This document shows, piece by piece, positions 44,400 to 55,100 of a DNA stretch of 64,000 nucleotides. The position numbers were made by a program, and so were the translations under genes. This DNA is from an uncultured Roseibium sp. (GTDB lineage: Bacteria; Pseudomonadota; Alphaproteobacteria; Rhizobiales; Stappiaceae), in assembly GCF_947499295.1 (NCBI RefSeq), contig NZ_CANMNP010000005.1, positions 62,001 to 126,000 on the forward strand. Direction: 5' to 3'. The notes under the pieces are model-generated. The model saw only the letters and a program-made list of their open reading frames with translations, had not been told where the DNA came from and did not search any database. Each line of letters begins with the position of its first letter. Within the stretch, counting starts at the first letter, position 1.

Positions 44400-45167
44400 T
44401 TAGGCGGCTTCCGCAAGCTCGGTACGTATCTTCTCAGGCAGATACGCCACCAGCATCTCTTTGATGAGCGCCGGACTTTTGGATTCTCTGATTTGGCAAA
44501 CGCCGTCGATAATCAGTGTCTGGCTGAGTTCATCGACATCAAATTTTGCGTCTAACTTGTCCACCAAGGGCAGACAGATGATGTTGGAAACAAGCGCACC
44601 GTAGAGTGTCGTCAGAAGGGCGACTGCCATGGAAGGACCAATGGCCGCCGGATCATCCATGTTGGCCAGCATCTGCACCAGACCAACGAGCGTTCCGATC
44701 ATCCCGAAAGCCGGGGCCGAATCACCGAGTGCTTTGAAAACACGTTTTCCTTCCGACAGGCGGGTGAGCTGCAGGTCGCGCTCACGTTCCATCGCTTCCT
44801 TGATGAACTCCAGCTCATAACCGTCGGCGACATATTGCACACCTTTTGCCAGCACCGGATCAGAGACATCGACGTTTTCAAGTCCGAGCGGACCTGACTT
44901 GCGAACGATTTCGCCAAGGTTGGTAATCTCGGAAATAAGATCCCGCGGGCTCGCGTTTTTGCCCGCCAGAGCAACTTTGAAGCCGGTTACGAAGGCAGCA
45001 AGGATATCTGAAAGCTGAAACCGAATCAGGGTAGCGGCCAGGCCGCCGCCAAGCACGATCAGGATCGACGGAATGTCGATGAATTGACCGAAGCTGCCGC
45101 CCAGGAAAACGGCGGTGATCACGACGCCGAAAGCACCGATAATGCCGATTAATGTCGCCAGATCCAT
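44400..45167 (-). CDS. MotA/PomA-type stator protein
   Basis: 255 residues. The N-terminus MDLATLIGIIGAFGVVITAV with FGQFIDIPSILIVLGGGLAA is that of the PomA (sodium-type) branch. FVTGFKVALAGKN, VRKSGPLGLENVDVSD, YELEFIKEAMERERDLQLTR cover the cytosolic loop; the MotA signature GDSAPAFGMIGTLVGLVQML and TTLYGALVSNIICLPLVDKL follow. ATG 45167 is chosen over a GTG three codons upstream because it starts the family sequence. Likely sodium-driven by similarity, which fits a marine host, but the coupling ion is not shown by the sequence alone. Confidence 0.88.
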   Translation of the reverse strand: MDLATLIGIIGAFGVVITAVFLGGSFGQFIDIPSILIVLGGGLAATLIRFQLSDILAAFVTGFKVALAGKNASPRDLISEITNLGEIVRKSGPLGLENVDVSDPVLAKGVQYVADGYELEFIKEAMERERDLQLTRLSEGKRVFKALGDSAPAFGMIGTLVGLVQMLANMDDPAAIGPSMAVALLTTLYGALVSNIICLPLVDKLDAKFDVDELSQTLIIDGVCQIRESKSPALIKEMLVAYLPEKIRTELAEAA

Positions 45168-45323
45168 TCTGTACACACACCAGTGTTTGTGGCGTTCAAG
45201 CCATTGAAACTTGGACTCAGTGTAAGTGGGTTATGGCTAATCAAATCCTAATGAACGACAGAATGCGCACCGGAGCATTCAGTTTTTCCCGTGCGTGACG
45301 TATTTGTGAAGGCCGTTCGGGTG

Positions 45324-46337
45324 TCAGGCGGCGCCGATACGAAGCAGGTCGTGCAAGTGCACGATGCCGACTGGACGACCGTCCTCGACCACAAAAACAG
45401 ATGTGATCGAGAGTGAGTTCACAAGTTCCAGGATAGACGCGGACAGGGTGTCCGGCGTTACGGTTTTCGGCGCCGGCGTCATGATTTCACCGGCCGTTTT
45501 TTCCAGAAGATTGGAAGCGACATGACGGCGCAAGTCACCATCAGTAATGATGCCAACCAGCTGACGCAGCTCATCCGTGACACCCAGGACGCCGAAGCCT
45601 CTCTGCGTCATCAGCACGATTCCCTCACTCATCAACGTTGAGGCCGGTGTCAGCGGCATCCGATCATCCGAGTGCATGATGTCTTTTGCGGATTTCAAAC
45701 TTGCGCCGAGACGTCCGCCCGGATGAAAGACCCGAAAATCCTGTGCCGTGAAGCCGCGTCCTTCCAGCAGTGCAACCGCCAAAGCATCGCCGATGGCCAG
45801 TTGGATGAGCGCCGATGTGGTCGGTGCGAGGCCATGAGGGCATGCTTCTGTAACGCTTGGCAGCTTCATCACAAGGTCAGCGGCGCGGCCCAGTGTGCTG
45901 TCCTGGCGCGATGTGATGGCGACAAGAGGGACTTTGAAACGGCGGGTGTAACTGACGATACCGGCGAGTTCCTGGGTCTCACCAGACCACGACAGAGCCA
46001 GCACGACGTCCTGATCCGTTATCATGCCAAGGTCGCCATGGCTTGCTTCGCTTGCATGTACAAAAAAGGAAGGCGTTCCGGTCGACGCGAGGCTGGCGGC
46101 AATTTTCGTGCCGATGTGGCCACTTTTGCCGATCCCGGTGACGATGACGCGACCTGGGCTCTTCCGGATAAGGTCGAAGGTTTGCTGGAAGCTGGCGGAT
46201 AGCCCGTTTTTCAATGCGGCTCTGACCGCGCTCAAGCCTGCGATTTCTGTTTCCAGCGTGCGTTCTGCGGAAACAAGACAATGAGACGCAATGTCATTTG
46301 TTTCTTCTGAAACGGCATCGAGCAACGGCTTGGTCAT
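45324..46337 (-). CDS. kdsD: Arabinose-5-phosphate isomerase (KdsD/KpsF type)
   Basis: 337 residues converting ribulose-5-phosphate to arabinose-5-phosphate for Kdo synthesis. A SIS domain at about 50-190 contains VTGIGKSGHIGTKIAASLAS, SFFVHASEASHGDLGMI and LSWSGETQELAGIV; two CBS repeats follow (about 205-330), for instance VLGVTDELRQLVGIITDGDL and TSVFVVEDGRPVGIVHLHDL. ATG 46337 is preferred over an in-frame TTG at 46346. It is divergent from an outer-membrane beta-barrel gene, which suits a surface-polysaccharide context. Confidence 0.92.
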   Translation of the reverse strand: MTKPLLDAVSEETNDIASHCLVSAERTLETEIAGLSAVRAALKNGLSASFQQTFDLIRKSPGRVIVTGIGKSGHIGTKIAASLASTGTPSFFVHASEASHGDLGMITDQDVVLALSWSGETQELAGIVSYTRRFKVPLVAITSRQDSTLGRAADLVMKLPSVTEACPHGLAPTTSALIQLAIGDALAVALLEGRGFTAQDFRVFHPGGRLGASLKSAKDIMHSDDRMPLTPASTLMSEGIVLMTQRGFGVLGVTDELRQLVGIITDGDLRRHVASNLLEKTAGEIMTPAPKTVTPDTLSASILELVNSLSITSVFVVEDGRPVGIVHLHDLLRIGAA

Positions 46338-46533
46338 TGAATGCAACTTTTCTTTTTCTTGAATGGTGTAGCTCTAGGCCACTCTCATCAGAGGATCAAG
46401 AACCTGTGATCTTTTAAATGCATTAGAATTTGAATCTTTGTTCAAACTATCAAAATGCGAAAAAGAAACGAAGCATTAACCAACCTTCGTCAATTTGAAC
46501 GGGATCCCGACGTCGACTGGTTCTACAAGCTTC

Positions 46534-48000
46534 ATGCGCCGTATCCTGCCCTTTTTTGTCTGTTGTGCCGTATTGCAGGCGGCACCCGCTGCTGCACAGA
46601 CGGCAGTGACCGAATTGCGTGGTAGTGGTGATCCGGCAGACGCTCTTGATGCAGAAGACACAGCCGATCAGGCTGCAGCGTCTCAAACCAACCCGGCACA
46701 AGCCAACGTTTTTGCACTTCGCCGCACGCTTAACGCAGCTGCCGCGGAAACCGGATCGACCGGTCTTGGCACTAATGGCCGAGTGACGCCAGTCCGTCCA
46801 TTTTCCGATCGGATTGCCGCTGTCGGGAGGGCTGTGCCGCTTTCTGGTCCGGGACTAGACATAAGCGTATTTGGTGGCGACACGACCTTTGATGCCGCGG
46901 AAGGCATACGCCTAGGTTCGTTCACATTGATACCGCAAGTGACGGTCATGACCGGCTATTCTGACAATACTGCCCAGTCGGCGGATGGAACCGCCGGCGG
47001 ACTTTACCGGATTTCACCGGATATCTCGCTTACATCGGGATGGTCGCGGCACCAGTTCGATGCTTCGCTGCGGGGAACCTACACCGGATATCCGGAAAAC
47101 TCCGATGACAATGATGCCTCGATATTTGCTGCAGCAAACCTGAGACTGGATGTCAGTGAGGCGACCCAGGTCACCACTGGCCTTGCTTATACTTTTACCC
47201 GCGAAGAAGATGGCAGTGCAGAATCAGCCAGCGGAACTGACAATGTTCACCAGCTCTCCGGAAGTCTCAGCGCAACGCGGAGTATCGGTCTCCTGGCCGC
47301 AACAGCTGGGCTTGGCGCTGACCGCAGTATCTATACTGCGGATGACGGTGGCACCACGAACAGTGACCGTGACAATACACTCTATTCGGCAAGTCTGAGG
47401 CTCGACGCCAACACAGGCAGTGTAATTGCTCCTTTCGTGGAAGGGTCGTTGTTGCTGCGCCGGTTTGAAGAGGCCTGTAACGACAGCCTCTGCGAAAACC
47501 GCGATGCGAACGGGTATGAGCTGAGAGGCGGTGTCACAATCGCGTCGGGCCCCAAGATGAATGGCGAAGTTGGCGTTGGTTGGCGGATTGAAGACATTGA
47601 CGACGACCGACTGGACAGTTTGTCCGGACTTGTCATTGATGGATCGCTTGTCTGGTCTCCAAGCCGGTTGACGACCGTGACTGCCGGGCTTGGAACCAGC
47701 TTTGAGGCGACCGATATTGACGGCGCAAGCGGGTCGATTATCTATTCGGGCGATATTCGGCTTGCACATGCATTCAGCGACCGTCTGGTCGGAGAAACAG
47801 GGGTTGGTTACAGCTATCGAACCTATGAGGGAATATCGATCGAAGAAAGTACTTTGACCGGCTTTGGCGGTGTCACATTTGCATTGACGCAAAACGTGGC
47901 GATTACGGCTGACTACACGCATCGCCGGTTTGACAGCTCTGAAAGCGGGAGCGATTACTCGGAAAATGCGATTGAAGCCGGTCTTCGTTTCCGGCATTAA
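46534..48000 (+). CDS. Outer-membrane beta-barrel protein (BBP2-like)
   Basis: 488 residues. Sec signal MRRILPFFVCCAVLQAAPAA ending near AQ; a disordered Ala-rich stretch (about 25-105); then many amphipathic strands of alternating residues (FDASLRGTYTGYPEN, LSGSLSATRSIGLLAATAGL, VGETGVGYSYRTYEG, VAITADYTHRRFDSS) and a C-terminal aromatic/basic end (EAGLRFRH), all as expected for an outer-membrane beta-barrel of about 16 strands. It is likely an exopolysaccharide-export or porin-like barrel of the BBP2 family, with no exact relative recognised. TTG 46495 is a possible longer start. Neighbours: kdsD and an MltB-like gene. Confidence 0.78.
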   Translation: MRRILPFFVCCAVLQAAPAAAQTAVTELRGSGDPADALDAEDTADQAAASQTNPAQANVFALRRTLNAAAAETGSTGLGTNGRVTPVRPFSDRIAAVGRAVPLSGPGLDISVFGGDTTFDAAEGIRLGSFTLIPQVTVMTGYSDNTAQSADGTAGGLYRISPDISLTSGWSRHQFDASLRGTYTGYPENSDDNDASIFAAANLRLDVSEATQVTTGLAYTFTREEDGSAESASGTDNVHQLSGSLSATRSIGLLAATAGLGADRSIYTADDGGTTNSDRDNTLYSASLRLDANTGSVIAPFVEGSLLLRRFEEACNDSLCENRDANGYELRGGVTIASGPKMNGEVGVGWRIEDIDDDRLDSLSGLVIDGSLVWSPSRLTTVTAGLGTSFEATDIDGASGSIIYSGDIRLAHAFSDRLVGETGVGYSYRTYEGISIEESTLTGFGGVTFALTQNVAITADYTHRRFDSSESGSDYSENAIEAGLRFRH

Positions 48001-48077
48001 CTATAAGCTAACCAAATAAGCATCATTGATAGTGCCGGGGGCAGTACAACACAGATTTGGGCGTTAAGGAGGCCCTG

Positions 48078-49364
48078 ATGCGGAGCATTGCACGGCAAAC
48101 GTCTAGCGTGATCAAGACGCTGTCCCGATTTCTTGTGTCGCGAGCAAAACCGATCCGGTCTGCTGGAGCGCAACGGCTGACACCATTGTTGCTTGCAGGT
48201 ATGTTATCGGTTTCAGCCAACACGGCATTCGCGGATGCCGGATTTGACAGGTTTGTTCGGGACTTCTGGCCAAAAGCCCAGGCAGTGGGAATTTCCGCCA
48301 ATACCTACAATGCCGTCTTTACGGGCATGGAGCCGGACAACGACACGCTTCGACTGATGAGCAAGCAGTCCGAATTTGTCAAACCCATCTGGGATTATCT
48401 GGACAGCGCTGTATCCGATACGCGGGTCGAAAAAGGCCGTGAGCTTTTGCTGGAATATGGTCCTGTCCTTAGGCAGATCGAAGCCCGTTATGGCGTTGAC
48501 CGGGAAGCGGTGCTGGCAATCTGGGGCATGGAAACCAACTATGGCGGCTTCATGGGTCGCCACAATGTCGTTCAGGCCCTTGCGACGCTTGCCTATGCCG
48601 CACCGCGCAGAAAGAGTTTTTGGCAGCGCGAGCTGCTGACCGCACTGGCAATCGTGCAGGCAGGCCATGTACAGTTCAAGGACATGGAAGGCTCATGGGC
48701 CGGCGCCATGGGGCACACGCAGTTTATGCCGTCCAGCTGGAAAGCCTATGCAGCCGACTATAATGGCGATGGTCGCCGCGACATCTGGACATCCATTCCC
48801 GATGCGCTTGCCTCAACGGCGAACTATCTGAAGAAACATGGCTGGCAGACAGGCAAGACCTGGGGCTATGAAGTTCGGCTGCCGGCGGGTTTCGACTATA
48901 ATCTTGCCGATGGCGAGAAGACGAAGACACTAGGTGCGTGGCACAAGGCAGGTGTACAGCGGATCAATGGCAAAGGCTTTCCGCGTCCCTCCGACAAGGG
49001 CATTCTCGTGTTGCCCGCAGGTGCCAGCGGCCCTGCGTTCCTGATGCTGCGCAATTTTTACGTCATCAAGCGGTACAACAACGCGACAGCTTATGCCCTG
49101 GCTGTAGGCCATCTGGCGGACCGGATCATCGGTGGCGGTCCTCTTGCCGGAGACTGGTCGCGCGAGCACATGCCATTGAACCGCACCGAGACCGCGGAGC
49201 TCCAGAAGTTGCTAAACCGCCGTGGATTTTCGGTTGGAACAGCGGACGGCAAAGTCGGGCCAGCGACACGACGTGGAATAAGGGCATATCAACGTTCACG
49301 TGGCATGATCCCGGATGGCTATGCCTCTGTTGTTTTGCTGGCGCGTTTGAAAGTCGACAGTTAA
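48078..49364 (+). CDS. MltB-type lytic murein transglycosylase with peptidoglycan-binding domain
   Basis: 428 residues, periplasmic enzyme cleaving peptidoglycan with 1,6-anhydro product. After a basic leader and signal sequence (TPLLLAGMLSVSANTAFADA), the SLT_2/MltB domain spans about 55-330, with GVDREAVLAIWGMETNYGGF (catalytic Glu in GMETNYG), SWAGAMGHTQFMPSSWKAYA and DIWTSIPDALASTANYLKKH; a PG_binding_1 domain follows at about 360-425 (ELQKLLNRRGFSVGTADGKV). The ATG at 48078 has a perfect AAGGAGG. It forms a run with the barrel upstream and DUF459 downstream. Confidence 0.92.
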   Translation: MRSIARQTSSVIKTLSRFLVSRAKPIRSAGAQRLTPLLLAGMLSVSANTAFADAGFDRFVRDFWPKAQAVGISANTYNAVFTGMEPDNDTLRLMSKQSEFVKPIWDYLDSAVSDTRVEKGRELLLEYGPVLRQIEARYGVDREAVLAIWGMETNYGGFMGRHNVVQALATLAYAAPRRKSFWQRELLTALAIVQAGHVQFKDMEGSWAGAMGHTQFMPSSWKAYAADYNGDGRRDIWTSIPDALASTANYLKKHGWQTGKTWGYEVRLPAGFDYNLADGEKTKTLGAWHKAGVQRINGKGFPRPSDKGILVLPAGASGPAFLMLRNFYVIKRYNNATAYALAVGHLADRIIGGGPLAGDWSREHMPLNRTETAELQKLLNRRGFSVGTADGKVGPATRRGIRAYQRSRGMIPDGYASVVLLARLKVDS

Positions 49365-49414
49365 ACTGCCGCCATCGCGCCTCCTCAGTGGACGGCGCCT
49401 GACAGGAGGCATCC

Positions 49415-50596
49415 TTGCGCTTTACTGGCCCGACAGCGAAAAGCTGGACCCCGGCAAACCGGTCAACACGGGTTGGGCTGGCCTGTATGATGGCTGTCCT
49501 CTTCAGTGAGGTGCCAGCCGCTTTGGCGCAGTCCGCTCCGGCCGGCGAAATAGTCGTGGCGCAAAACGGACCGCTGCGCGGATTTAATCCGTTCGCGCCG
49601 CTGCAAAGGCTCTTCGGTGGCGGTGCGGAAAGACGCCGAGAGCCGCAGAAACGCGTCAAGCAACGTCCCAGAGCGACACGGCCAGCAGGCGCGGCGCCCA
49701 GGTTTGAGGTCATGCCGAAAGACCCGGATGCTGGACTGATCCTCGTTGTCGGTGACCGGATGGCACGTGGGGTGGCCGAAGGGTTGAAGTTCACACTGGC
49801 GGAAAAGCCGCAGATCAAGGTCGAACGGATTACCGAAGACAAGGCTGGCTTCGCAGGTGAAACGCCACCGGACTGGTCGACACAAGTTCTTTCAAAAATT
49901 CGAGGTGAAGACGTCAAAGCGGTCGTCGTCATGATCGGAAGCCGCGATCTCGGGAAAACCTTTCCCGGAGACCCGCCAATCGAATTCATGACAGCGGAAT
50001 GGCTCGATACTTACCGCAATAAAGTTGAAGCGTTGGTCAGGGTGGTCAGGCAGGAGAAAAAGCCGATGATCTGGGCTGGTCTTCCGCCGACGAACAATGA
50101 GCTGACCAACGGTGATTTCACACAATTGAATTCGCTGTTTCAGGGCGCTGCCGCCGACCGGCGTGTTCGCTATGTCGACATCTGGGATATCTTCCTGGCC
50201 GAGGATGGCAGCTATTCTTCCTTCGGTCCGGATGTGGATGGCAAGAACGCTCGTCTAAGAACCAATGACAGGGTTGGCTTCACTTGGGCGGGCTATCGAA
50301 AAGTTGCATTCTTCGTTGAGAGAGAACTGTCCCGCATTCTTGGCGGTTATGGCGGGTTGGCGTTTGAAGGTGTCGAAGACGACCCGAATTTCATTGTGTT
50401 GACAGGCCGAACAACCTCTCCGGAAGCTCTGCTTCTGGGTGGTGAGGAAGACAAGGCTATAGATCCTGACAGCGCCGCATATCGGTTTTTCGTCAAAGGA
50501 GAGCCTTTGAAACCCATGCCGGGGCGCGTCGACGACCCGGGGGTCGCGGTTGAGGGCACTTCGGCGCTCACCGATGAGCAGTCAAGCGGATCCTGA
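49415..50596 (+). CDS. DUF459 / SGNH-fold protein, catalytic residues missing
   Basis: 393 residues. Signal sequence (TRVGLACMMAVLFSEVPAAL), basic linker (ERRREPQKRVKQRPRATRP), then a DUF459 SGNH-type domain from about 98: LILVVGDRMARGVAEGLKF, VVVMIGSRDLGKTFPGD, MIWAGLPPTNN, VRYVDIWDIFLAEDGSYSS, and NDRVGFTWAGYRKVAFFVER. Active SGNH hydrolases have GDS, GxND and DxxH at these places; here they are GDR, GSRD and DRVG. Ser, Asn and His are all replaced, so a hydrolase reaction is unlikely and a binding or scaffold role is more probable. TTG start at 49415 has AGGAGG five bases before it. The gene ends with a terminator. Confidence 0.8.
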   Translation: MRFTGPTAKSWTPANRSTRVGLACMMAVLFSEVPAALAQSAPAGEIVVAQNGPLRGFNPFAPLQRLFGGGAERRREPQKRVKQRPRATRPAGAAPRFEVMPKDPDAGLILVVGDRMARGVAEGLKFTLAEKPQIKVERITEDKAGFAGETPPDWSTQVLSKIRGEDVKAVVVMIGSRDLGKTFPGDPPIEFMTAEWLDTYRNKVEALVRVVRQEKKPMIWAGLPPTNNELTNGDFTQLNSLFQGAAADRRVRYVDIWDIFLAEDGSYSSFGPDVDGKNARLRTNDRVGFTWAGYRKVAFFVERELSRILGGYGGLAFEGVEDDPNFIVLTGRTTSPEALLLGGEEDKAIDPDSAAYRFFVKGEPLKPMPGRVDDPGVAVEGTSALTDEQSSGS

Positions 50597-50620
50597 ACAA
50601 GTCGATAGAACTTAAACAAA

Positions 50621-50653
50621 AAGCCCCGTCAGCTAAACTGACGGAGCTTTTTT
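50621..50653. terminator. Bidirectional terminator between the DUF459 gene and gltD
   Basis: CCGTCAG paired with CTGACGG around CTAAA, with flanking AAGC/GCTT pairs, then a six-base T run on the plus strand; A-rich on the other side, so the minus strand also ends in T. It separates convergent genes. Confidence 0.88.
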
Positions 50654-50672
50654 GTTTGAAAGCTTTGTTCGA

Positions 50673-52103
50673 TCAGCGAGGCAGATCGGTGGAGCCAGTC
50701 AGGAATTCGTCCACAGCACGGGCTGCCTGACGGCCTTCCCTGATTGCCCAGACCACGAGGGACTGGCCTTTACGCACGTCACCGGCGGCGAATACCTTGT
50801 TGAGACTGGTCTTGTAGTCGTCGGTGTTGGCCTTCACGTTGGTGCGGCCGTCAAGCTCCAGCTTGTCTCCGGCCTCTGCGATATAAGTCTCAAGCGAGGG
50901 ACCCGAAAACCCAATTGCAGCCAGAACCAAGTCTGCGCGCAGGATGAATTCCGTTCCCTCGATCGGGCGCCGTTGTTCATCAACGCGTGCGCATTTCACA
51001 CCCGTAACCGTTCCGTCTTCACCAACAAGGGAAAGCGTTGCGGCGGAAAACTCACGTTCAGCGCCTTCAGCCTGCGATGACGACGTGCGGAATTTGGTCG
51101 GCCAATAGGGCCAAACCGTCAGCTTGTCTTCCTTCAGCGGCGGGATCGGACGGATATCGAGCTGGGTGACGGAGAGTGCGCCTTGCCGGAACGCGGTACC
51201 TACACAGTCGGATGCTGTATCTCCACCACCGATGACGACGACATGTTTGCCCCCCGCCCAGATAGGAGCTTCATCGCCTTCAGGTTCGCCGCCAACGCGT
51301 CGGTTCTGCTGAACCAGATAGGGCATTGCCCAATGACAGCCTTCAAGCTCCATGCCGGTGACGCCAGGGTCGCGCGGACGCTCGGCACCTGCGCACAGGA
51401 TCACCGCGTCATGCCGTTCCGTCAGTTCTTCCATGCTGACAGTCACACCGACATTGACGCCATAATGGAAGGTCACTCCTTCGCCTTCCATCTGCTCGAC
51501 GCGGCGGTCAATATAGTGTTTTTCCATTTTGAAGTCGGGAATGCCATAGCGCAGCAGCCCACCCGCGCGTGGCTCCCGCTCGTAGACATGCACGGTATGA
51601 CCGGCCCGGGCCAGTTGTTGCGCAGCCGCCATTCCTGCCGGACCAGAGCCGATGATGGCAACAGCCTTGCCGGTCTTGGTCGCAGACGGTTCCGGCACGA
51701 TCCAGCCTTGCTCAAATCCCTTGTCAGCGATTGCCTGCTCAACACTTTTGATGTTGACCGGGATATCTTCCAGGTTGAGTGTGCAGGCCTCTTCACAGGG
51801 AGCCGGGCAAATGCGGCCCGTGAACTCCGGGAAATTGTTCGTCGAATGCAGGTTTCGAAGCGCGATGTCCCAGTCGCCCTGAAACACCAAATCGTTCCAG
51901 TCGGGAATCTGGTTGTTGACCGGGCAGCCAGTTGGACCGTGACAAAACGGGATACCGCAATCCATGCAGCGCGCCGCCTGATTCGCGACTTCCTGATCGT
52001 TCAGCGGAATCGTGAACTCTTTAAAATGGCGGATACGATCCGAAGCAGGCTGATACTTCTGTTCCTGCCGATCGATTTCCAGAAAACCGGTTACCTTACC
52101 CAA
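50673..52103 (-). CDS. gltD: Glutamate synthase small subunit (NADPH)
   Basis: 476 residues; passes electrons from NADPH through FAD and iron-sulfur clusters to GltB. Cluster motifs are [20 protein letters not shown] and [16 protein letters not shown] and NADPH sites are [20 protein letters not shown] and [20 protein letters not shown]; the end is [20 protein letters not shown]. Start is TTG at 52103: GAGGAGG lies five bases upstream and the product then begins [13 protein letters not shown], the family N-terminus; a GTG at 52133 would add ten residues. gltB lies upstream, 87 bp away on the same strand. Confidence 0.95.
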   Translation of the reverse strand: MGKVTGFLEIDRQEQKYQPASDRIRHFKEFTIPLNDQEVANQAARCMDCGIPFCHGPTGCPVNNQIPDWNDLVFQGDWDIALRNLHSTNNFPEFTGRICPAPCEEACTLNLEDIPVNIKSVEQAIADKGFEQGWIVPEPSATKTGKAVAIIGSGPAGMAAAQQLARAGHTVHVYEREPRAGGLLRYGIPDFKMEKHYIDRRVEQMEGEGVTFHYGVNVGVTVSMEELTERHDAVILCAGAERPRDPGVTGMELEGCHWAMPYLVQQNRRVGGEPEGDEAPIWAGGKHVVVIGGGDTASDCVGTAFRQGALSVTQLDIRPIPPLKEDKLTVWPYWPTKFRTSSSQAEGAEREFSAATLSLVGEDGTVTGVKCARVDEQRRPIEGTEFILRADLVLAAIGFSGPSLETYIAEAGDKLELDGRTNVKANTDDYKTSLNKVFAAGDVRKGQSLVVWAIREGRQAARAVDEFLTGSTDLPR

Positions 52104-52190
52104 GGCGACCTCCTCAAAACGTTTCTCTTCCACATGGGGGCTCGATTGGCCGCTTCAGATGACCAAGAGCCTGTTTGTTCAAGTGCCTGA

Positions 52191-55100
52191 TTACTCAGCC
52201 GCCACCATGCCGAGGCGCTGCTCTTCCATTTCCCGAAGTGCACGGCGGTATTCGACCGGCATGACCTTGACGAATTTCGGCCGGTAGGTGGTCCAGTCGT
52301 CCAGGATGGTTTGTGCTTTGGCCGAACCGGTATACTCCACATGCTTGGTCAGCATTTGCCGCAGACGCTCATCATCGTGACGTGTCATGTCGCAAGACAG
52401 GTCAACACGGCCCTTGTGTTCGATGTCGCCACCATGGTGATGGAGTTTCTCAAGCAGGTCGTCCTCTTCAGTCACCGGTTCCAGATCAACCATCGCAAGA
52501 TTGCAGCGGGTGCCGAAAGATCCGTCTTCGTCCAGAACATAGGCGATGCCACCGGACATGCCGGCCGCAAAGTTGCGGCCAGTCTGGCCGATGACGACAA
52601 CGACACCGCCGGTCATGTATTCACAGCCGTGATCGCCAACGCCTTCAACGACGGCGATAGCGCCGGAGTTGCGAACGGCAAAGCGTTCACCGGCGACACC
52701 GCGAAAATAGCACTCTCCCTCCGTTGCACCGTAAAGCACGGTGTTTCCGACGATGATCGAGTTCTCGGCAACAATACGTGTGTTTTCCGGCGGGCGTACG
52801 ATCAGCCTTCCTCCGGCCAGACCCTTGCCGACATAGTCATTGGCATCACCGGCAAGATCAATTGTGACACCGCGTGCGACAAACGCACCAAAGGCCTGAC
52901 CAGCAGTCCCTTTGAGGTTAATCTTCAAGGTGTCAGGCTTCTTCAGGCCCTTGTTGCCATAGCGTTTGGCAATTTCACCAGACAGCATCGCACCGACGGA
53001 ACGGTCGACGGAGCAAATCGTTTCGTCGATCACCGTCGGTTCTTTGCTTTCCAGCGCTGGAAGCGCTGCCGCAATCAGCCGGCGGTCGAGAATATTGTCG
53101 ATCGGGTGTACCTGGCGCTCTGTCCAGCGTGTTTCTTCAGGAGCTGCTTCTGGCTGGAAGAAGATCCGTGAGAAATCGAGGCCTTTTGCTTTCCAATGTT
53201 CGAGCGCGGCGTCCTTGTCGAGGAAGTCGGATCGGCCGATCACATCGTCCAGCTTGGCAATGCCAAGACCTGCCATCAGTTCGCGGACTTCTTCTGCAAC
53301 GTAGAAGAAATAGTTGATGACATGTTCGGGAGTGCCCTTGAAGCGCTTGCGCAGCACGGGATCCTGCGTTGCGATCCCGACCGGGCAAGTGTTGAGGTGA
53401 CACTTGCGCATCATCAGGCAACCAGCCGCGATCAGAGGTGCAGTCGAGAAACCGAACTCATCGGCTCCGAGCAATGCCCCGATGATGACGTCCCGGCCTG
53501 TGCGCAGACCACCATCCACTTGAAGTGCAATGCGCGAGCGCAGGCCGTTCAGCACCAGCGTCTGCTGTGTTTCGGCAAGGCCGATTTCCCAGGGAGAACC
53601 GGCATGCTTGATGGAAGTCAGGGGTGATGCGCCCGTGCCACCGTCATAACCGGAAATCGTAATGTGGTCCGCGCGGGCCTTGGCAACACCCGCAGCAACC
53701 GTGCCGACACCCACTTCCGACACCAGCTTCACGGAAATATCGGCAGCGGAATTGACGTTTTTCAGGTCATAGATGAGCTGCGCAAGGTCCTCGATTGAAT
53801 AGATGTCATGGTGAGGCGGTGGTGAAATCAATCCAACGCCCGGTGTCGAATGGCGCACTTTCGCGATGACCGCATCCACCTTGTGACCCGGCAGCTGACC
53901 GCCTTCGCCAGGTTTTGCACCCTGAGCAACCTTAATCTGGATCATGTCGGAATTGACGAGATACTCGGTGGTGACACCGAAGCGTCCGGACGCCACCTGT
54001 TTGATCGCAGACCGTTGCGGGTTGCTCGAACCATCCGGCAGCGGATTGAAACGCTCTGGTTCCTCGCCGCCTTCGCCTGTGTTCGATTTGCCGCCAATCC
54101 GGTTCATGGCGACTGCCAGGGTCGAATGTGCTTCGCGGGAGATCGAGCCAAAGGACATGGCGCCCGTCACGAAGCGTTTTACAATGTCTTCTGCCGGCTC
54201 GACTTGGTCGATTTCAATCGGCTGTTGTCCGATTTCCGAAGCGTTCTTGATGCGGAAGAGGCCGCGAATGGCATAGCGACCACTTTCCTCATTCACCTGC
54301 TTTGCGAAGGAACGGTACATGTCCGGCAAGTTTGAGCGCACGGCATGTTGGAGCGTGGCAATTGAGTCTGGCGTCCACATGTGGCTTTCGCCGCGGGTGC
54401 GGTAGGCATATTCGCCGCCCACGTCCAAGGATCGTCTCAAGATAGCAACGTCGCCGAACGCTTCCGCGTGGCGCAGTACCGTTTCTTCGGCGACTTCATC
54501 AAGGCCAATGCCCTCGATCATGGTCGCGGTGCCGAAGAAGTATTTCTTGATGAAGTCCGAAGACAAACCAACAGCATCAAATATCTGTGCGCCGCAATAG
54601 GACTGGTAAGTCGAGATGCCCATCTTGGACATGACCTTCAAGATGCCCTTGTCGATCGACTTGATGTAGCGCTCAACGACTTCGAACTGGTCAACCTCCT
54701 CAGGGAAGTCCATTTCCATGTGCATGGAAAGAAGCGTTTCAAAGGCGAGATAAGGGTTGATGGCTTCGGCGCCAAAGCCGGCCAGAACGCAGAAGTGATG
54801 GATCTCGCGCGCTTCACCGGTCTCTACCACCAGACCAACCGATGTGCGCAAACCCTTGCGGATCAGATGGTGATGAACGGCAGCAGTTGCCAAGAGTGCC
54901 GGTATAGCAATCCTGGACCGGTTGATCAGGCGGTCGGACAGAATAATGATGTTGTAGCCGTCTCGAACCGCTTTTTCCGCACGTTGGCAAAGCTCATCGA
55001 GCGCGCCTTCCATGCCGTCGGCACCTTTCTCGGCGCTATAGGTCGTGTCGAGCGTCTTCGCGGAAAACTGGTTGTCGGCGATATCGCCAATCGCGCGGAT

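Noticed and set aside
43530..45167. ZorAB-like anti-phage motor genes
   Set aside because: The pair has normal MotA/MotB lengths and an OmpA domain, and no zorC, zorD or zorE is adjacent.
51183..52190. 335-codon ORF on the plus strand opposite gltD
   Set aside because: Antisense shadow of a gene with strong family identity; its product resembles nothing.
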